Part shown: in pieces, positions 5,670 through 8,490 of the stretch | How positions within the stretch are numbered: position 1 is the first letter of the stretch | How the letters are laid out: every line of letters starts with the position of its first letter | NCBI GenBank assembly: GCA_031290675.1 | Contig: JAITNC010000147.1 | Coordinates: forward strand, 1 to 8,490 | Direction of reading: 5' to 3' | Source of the DNA: Campylobacteraceae bacterium | Lineage (GTDB): Bacteria > Campylobacterota > Campylobacteria > Campylobacterales > Campylobacteraceae | Length of the DNA stretch: 8,490 nt | Program-made: the position numbers and the translations under genes | The notes under the pieces: model-generated | What the model was told of the DNA's origin: nothing | The model's input: only the letters and a program-made list of their open reading frames with translations | Database searches by the model: none

Positions 5670-6125
5670 ATGAATAAACAAGAACTTAATATCAAGGAGC
5701 TCATACGCACCTTTGATAAGAGTAGTATGACGAAGCTAAAAATAACGGAGGGAGATTTTTCTATAGAACTTAGAAAAGACTCTTCAGCAAGAACATACAT
5801 AAGCAGCGATGAGGCGCAAACACCTGTTATTCAAACTATTGCAGCTACAAAAACAGCTGATGAGCAACCTAAGGCGGCAAACAATCTGCCAACTTTCAAA
5901 TCCCCTATGGTAGGGACATTTTACAAATCCCCGTCCCCGGGAGCTGAAGCTTTTGTAAAGATAGGAAGCGTTGTGAAAAAAGGACAGCCTATAGCGATAG
6001 TAGAAGCTATGAAGATTATGAATGAGATAGATGCTGAGTTTGACTGCCGCATCATAGACATACTTGTAGAAGACGGGCAGCCTATTGAGTTTGATATGCC
6101 GCTCTTTAGTGTGGAGAAGCTATAA
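5670..6125 (+). CDS. accB: Biotin carboxyl carrier protein of acetyl-CoA carboxylase
   Basis: Carries biotin between the carboxylase (AccC) and carboxyltransferase (AccAD) sites that make malonyl-CoA. The 151 residues show the usual layout: an N-terminal helical/strand region (1-38, KITEGDFSIELRK), a linker rich in Ala, Thr and Gln at about 39-73, and a C-terminal biotinyl domain from about 75. The biotin site is EAMKIMN at 112-118, with K115 as the attachment lysine. FYKSPSPGAEAFV at 84-96 forms the 'thumb' loop typical of true acetyl-CoA carboxylase carriers rather than other biotinyl domains. The start is ATG 5670 with AGGAG 8 nt upstream. The stop overlaps the accC start (TAATG), so the two are translated as a pair. 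The protein must be modified by a biotin ligase encoded elsewhere. Confidence 0.97.
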   Translation: MNKQELNIKELIRTFDKSSMTKLKITEGDFSIELRKDSSARTYISSDEAQTPVIQTIAATKTADEQPKAANNLPTFKSPMVGTFYKSPSPGAEAFVKIGSVVKKGQPIAIVEAMKIMNEIDAEFDCRIIDILVEDGQPIEFDMPLFSVEKL

Positions 6126-7459
6126 TGAGCAAAATCAAAAGAGTACTCATCGCCAACCGCGGCGAAATCGCCCTTAGGGCTATAAGAACCATAAAAGAGA
6201 TGGGCAAACAAGCTATAGCTGTTTACTCTACGGCGGACAAAGACGCTTTGTACCTTCATTACGCTGATGCTTCTATATGTATAGGCGGAGAGAAATCATC
6301 ACAAAGTTACCTTAGCATTCCCGCTATCATTTCGGCCGCAGAGATAAGCGAGTGTGACGCTATATTTCCCGGATATGGATTTTTGAGCGAAAACCAAAAT
6401 TTCGTTGAGATTTGCGAACACCACAAGATAAAATTTATAGGCCCGAGCGCAGACGCTATGATTATGATGAGCGATAAGTCAAAAGCCAAAGACGTTATGA
6501 GAAAAGCCGGCATTCCTGTCATTCCCGGAAGCGACGGCGCACTGAAAGATATACAAGACGCATTTAAAAACGCAGAGGAGATAGGCTATCCTGTCATCAT
6601 CAAAGCAGCAGCAGGCGGCGGCGGACGAGGCATGAGGGTGGTAGACAAAAAAGAAGACCTTGAGAAACTCTACCTTGCCGCTGAAAGCGAAGCGATAACG
6701 GCTTTTGGCGACGGCACTTTGTATATGGAAAAGTTCATAAGACAGCCAAGACACATAGAAGTGCAAGTGATGGGCGATAAATACAGAAACGCTATCCACA
6801 TCGGCGAGCGCGACTGCTCAATGCAGAGAAGACATCAAAAGCTCATAGAAGAGTCGCCGGCGATACTGCTTGACGACGCTATAAGACACAAGCTCCACGA
6901 TACAGCCATACGAGCTACGCAGGCTATAGGTTATGAGGGTGCCGGAACGTTTGAGTTTTTGGTGGACGACAAAAAGAACTTTTATTTTATGGAGATGAAC
7001 ACAAGACTTCAAGTAGAGCATACCGTGAGTGAAATGGTAAGCGGACTTGATATCATAGAGTGGATGATAAGGGTAGCCGAGGGCGAGAAACTGCCGTCTC
7101 AAGAGAGCCTTAAATTTAAAGGACACTCTATAGAGTGCAGGATAACAGCCGAAGACCCCGTGAAGTTCATACCAAGTCCGGGCAAGATAAGCAAATATAT
7201 AGCCCCGGGCGGCAGAAATGTCAGAATGGACTCACACGCATATCAGGGTTACGTCGTGCCGCCTCATTATGACTCTATGATAGGCAAGCTGATAGTTTGG
7301 GCGGAAGACCGCACCAGAGCTATCGCCAAGATGAAACAGGCGTTGAGCGAGCTGACGATAGAAGGCATAAGCTGCACAAAGACATTTCATCTCAAGATGA
7401 TGGACAATCCGGACTTCATCAACAATACTTTTGACACAAACTACCTCTCAAATCATTAA
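6125..7459 (+). CDS. accC: Acetyl-CoA carboxylase, biotin carboxylase subunit
   Basis: ATP- and bicarbonate-dependent enzyme that carboxylates the biotin on AccB, the first half-reaction of malonyl-CoA synthesis. At 444 residues it has the single-subunit bacterial length. Order of features: the N-terminal fold with LIANRGEIALRA at 8-19 and FPGYGFLSEN at 81-90, ATP-grasp with the glycine-rich lid AAGGGGRGM at 162-170, and RDCSMQRRHQK at 229-239 (C231 and K239 at the bicarbonate/ATP site). Next come metal-binding E277 and E290 and the catalytic signature EMNTRLQVEHTVSE at 290-303 (R294, E298), then R339 in IECRITAEDP. The C-terminal domain ends at about 444 with no added biotinyl or carboxyltransferase domain, so this is not a pyruvate carboxylase fusion. 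It shares one base with the accB stop. A hairpin terminator begins 8 nt after its stop. No odd residues seen. Confidence 0.97.
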   Translation: MSKIKRVLIANRGEIALRAIRTIKEMGKQAIAVYSTADKDALYLHYADASICIGGEKSSQSYLSIPAIISAAEISECDAIFPGYGFLSENQNFVEICEHHKIKFIGPSADAMIMMSDKSKAKDVMRKAGIPVIPGSDGALKDIQDAFKNAEEIGYPVIIKAAAGGGGRGMRVVDKKEDLEKLYLAAESEAITAFGDGTLYMEKFIRQPRHIEVQVMGDKYRNAIHIGERDCSMQRRHQKLIEESPAILLDDAIRHKLHDTAIRATQAIGYEGAGTFEFLVDDKKNFYFMEMNTRLQVEHTVSEMVSGLDIIEWMIRVAEGEKLPSQESLKFKGHSIECRITAEDPVKFIPSPGKISKYIAPGGRNVRMDSHAYQGYVVPPHYDSMIGKLIVWAEDRTRAIAKMKQALSELTIEGISCTKTFHLKMMDNPDFINNTFDTNYLSNH

Positions 7460-7467
7460 ATACAAAC

Positions 7468-7497
7468 CCCGCACGATTAAACCCGTGCGGGAATTTT
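7468..7497 (+). terminator. Rho-independent terminator after accC
   Basis: CCCGCACG at 7468-7475 pairs perfectly with CGTGCGGG at 7484-7491 around an 8-nt loop, followed by AATTTT. The 8-bp GC-rich stem lies just after the accC stop. On the minus strand the stem is followed by GTTTGTATTT, so it may also end transcripts of the converging lipoprotein gene. Confidence 0.85.
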
Positions 7498-7536
7498 AAC
7501 TCTGTTCTTGAGAAAAATATTTGGGGTTTCATATAC

Positions 7537-8427
7537 TCACTCCAATTTTTCTATCTTGTATTGTATGGTTGTTATGTCATTTGTCGTCTCTTCTGTTTTC
7601 TCGGCGTTTTTCAGGGCAGAGCCGATTTCAAAATCACGGACAACGATTTTGTCTAAAATTCCATCAGGGAAATATTTTTTGTCCGCTTTGGTAAGAAAGT
7701 TTTCTATAGAACTTGTACTTATATCAACCAAAAACGCTTCAATTGGGCAATTCCAATATAAGTATTGAAAATCATCTCCTCCTTTAAAGTCAATAAGATG
7801 GGCTATATTATCAATAAAATTTCCTAATCCATTCAAAAAACTGCCATCAGTTTGTTCGCAAGACTTTCTTGCCAATGAAATATCTATCCACACCGATGGT
7901 ATTAAAACTATTTCATTTGGCTTAATTGTTATTTTGCCTATGGCTTCATTGTTTGTAAAAATATATTCCATATTGTAATAACTTGCAAGATTGACTACTA
8001 CTTCTTTGGTTTTTTCCCATTCCGAAAACTTACCCTTTCGCTTGATAGTTTTTTCTACTAACTCTTTTTCTGGGGTTCTTTCTACTATAATGTTACCAAT
8101 AGCTGAGCTATACTCTTCGGTATGATTTAAAGTCCTTTTTCTTGAACTCTTTATGGATATACTTTTTACATAGTATGTTCCCGCTTCCAATGAGGCTACC
8201 CAAAAATCTCCAACTTTAGAATTATGTAATAAAAATGGCTTTTCTTTGCTGTCAATTTTTTGCCATTTTATATTGAAACTTGGAGATGGAAAAACTATAA
8301 CGCCCTTGCCTTGATTTATATCCTTCTCTATTTTTGAAGCAACCATAGATGCACAACCGCCAATAGTAAAGCATATCAAAAACAATATAAAAGGTAAAAC
8401 TATATATTTATTGAGTTTTAGAAACAT
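7537..8427 (-). CDS. Putative lipoprotein of unknown function
   Basis: I do not recognise this family. The protein of about 296 residues begins with a lipoprotein signal: positive charges (K4, K7), a hydrophobic core YIVLPFILFLICF, and the lipobox-like TIGGC with the lipidated cysteine at residue 25. The next residue is Ala rather than Asp, which by the E. coli rule would favour the outer membrane. After that the chain is soluble, with alternating strand-like segments (GVIVFPSPSF, LEAGTYYVKSISI, IGKITIKPNEIVLIP), a charged stretch rich in Lys and Glu around 115-140, and no further membrane helix. I place the start at the second ATG (8427) because AGAGGA lies 9 nt upstream. The first ATG (8436) abuts that site and would add three residues. 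The gene is clearly more AT-rich than its neighbours and converges on accC. Function unknown. Confidence 0.75.
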   Translation of the reverse strand: MFLKLNKYIVLPFILFLICFTIGGCASMVASKIEKDINQGKGVIVFPSPSFNIKWQKIDSKEKPFLLHNSKVGDFWVASLEAGTYYVKSISIKSSRKRTLNHTEEYSSAIGNIIVERTPEKELVEKTIKRKGKFSEWEKTKEVVVNLASYYNMEYIFTNNEAIGKITIKPNEIVLIPSVWIDISLARKSCEQTDGSFLNGLGNFIDNIAHLIDFKGGDDFQYLYWNCPIEAFLVDISTSSIENFLTKADKKYFPDGILDKIVVRDFEIGSALKNAEKTEETTNDITTIQYKIEKLE

Positions 8428-8436
8428 ATTTTTCAT

Positions 8437-8442
8437 TCCTCT
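8437..8442 (-). promoter_or_regulatory. Ribosome binding site favouring the second ATG of the lipoprotein gene
   Basis: AGAGGA on the minus strand touches the ATG at 8436 directly but is 9 nt from the ATG at 8427. The second spacing is workable and the first is not, so the shorter protein is preferred. Confidence 0.45.
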
Positions 8443-8451
8443 CTTTTTTGT

Positions 8452-8460
8452 ATATTAACA
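8452..8460 (-). promoter_or_regulatory. Extended -10 promoter candidate for the lipoprotein gene
   Basis: The minus strand reads TGTTAATAT: TG, one base, then TAATAT (hexamer 8452-8457). Initiation would fall near 8445, giving a short leader that includes AGAGGA. An alternative TAAAAT lies at 8471-8476. The region is very AT-rich, so chance matches are likely. Confidence 0.35.
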
Positions 8461-8490
8461 TTTATTTCAGATTTTACAATTATCTATATC

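Noticed and set aside
1..8490. CRISPR array, tRNA/rRNA genes, insertion sequences, phage or toxin-antitoxin modules
   Set aside because: No spaced direct repeats, cloverleaf-like sequences, transposase motifs or paired small genes were found on either strand by reading.

Overview
The window looks like a chromosomal segment of a Campylobacterota (epsilonproteobacterial) genome, probably a free-living Campylobacterales member. Three things suggest this. The protein sequences of Dcd, AccC, FabD and MtnN resemble that group. The run slyD, fabD, pfs/mtnN and a ttcA-like gene matches the order I recall from Campylobacter jejuni (Cj0115-Cj0118). The promoters are of the extended -10 type without a clear -35. 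Genus cannot be fixed by eye.

Layout. From 1 to 4929 there is one tightly packed minus-strand cluster. In transcription order it is slyD (FKBP-type isomerase with a metal-binding tail), an unusual AAA+/Fis-HTH protein related to sigma-54 activators, fabD, mtnN, a ttcA-like PP-loop protein, and the first 393 codons of a DHA2-family MFS exporter that runs off the left edge. Gaps are 30 nt or less or the genes overlap, and one promoter candidate precedes slyD, so this is probably an operon. Upstream on the same strand is dcd (dCTP deaminase). Opposite dcd, from a ~100-bp divergent promoter region, accB and accC are read on the plus strand and end at a strong hairpin terminator. The right end holds a minus-strand, AT-rich lipoprotein of unknown function that converges on accC.

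How the genes fit together. AccB and AccC carry biotin and carboxylate it for malonyl-CoA synthesis, and FabD moves malonyl to ACP, so fatty-acid initiation is split over two nearby operons. MtnN recycles SAM by-products and in this phylum also serves the futalosine route to menaquinone. Dcd feeds dUTP/dTTP synthesis. TtcA-like proteins thiolate tRNA. SlyD is a chaperone and nickel-handling protein. These are housekeeping functions.

I see no CRISPR array, insertion sequence, tRNA, rRNA or prophage, and no stretch over 300 bases without a gene. I did not find a clearly new multi-gene system. The items most worth a second look are the sigma-54-activator-like protein that lacks the GAFTGA loop and the acidic Walker B residues, the ttcA-like protein lacking one cluster cysteine, and the orphan lipoprotein.
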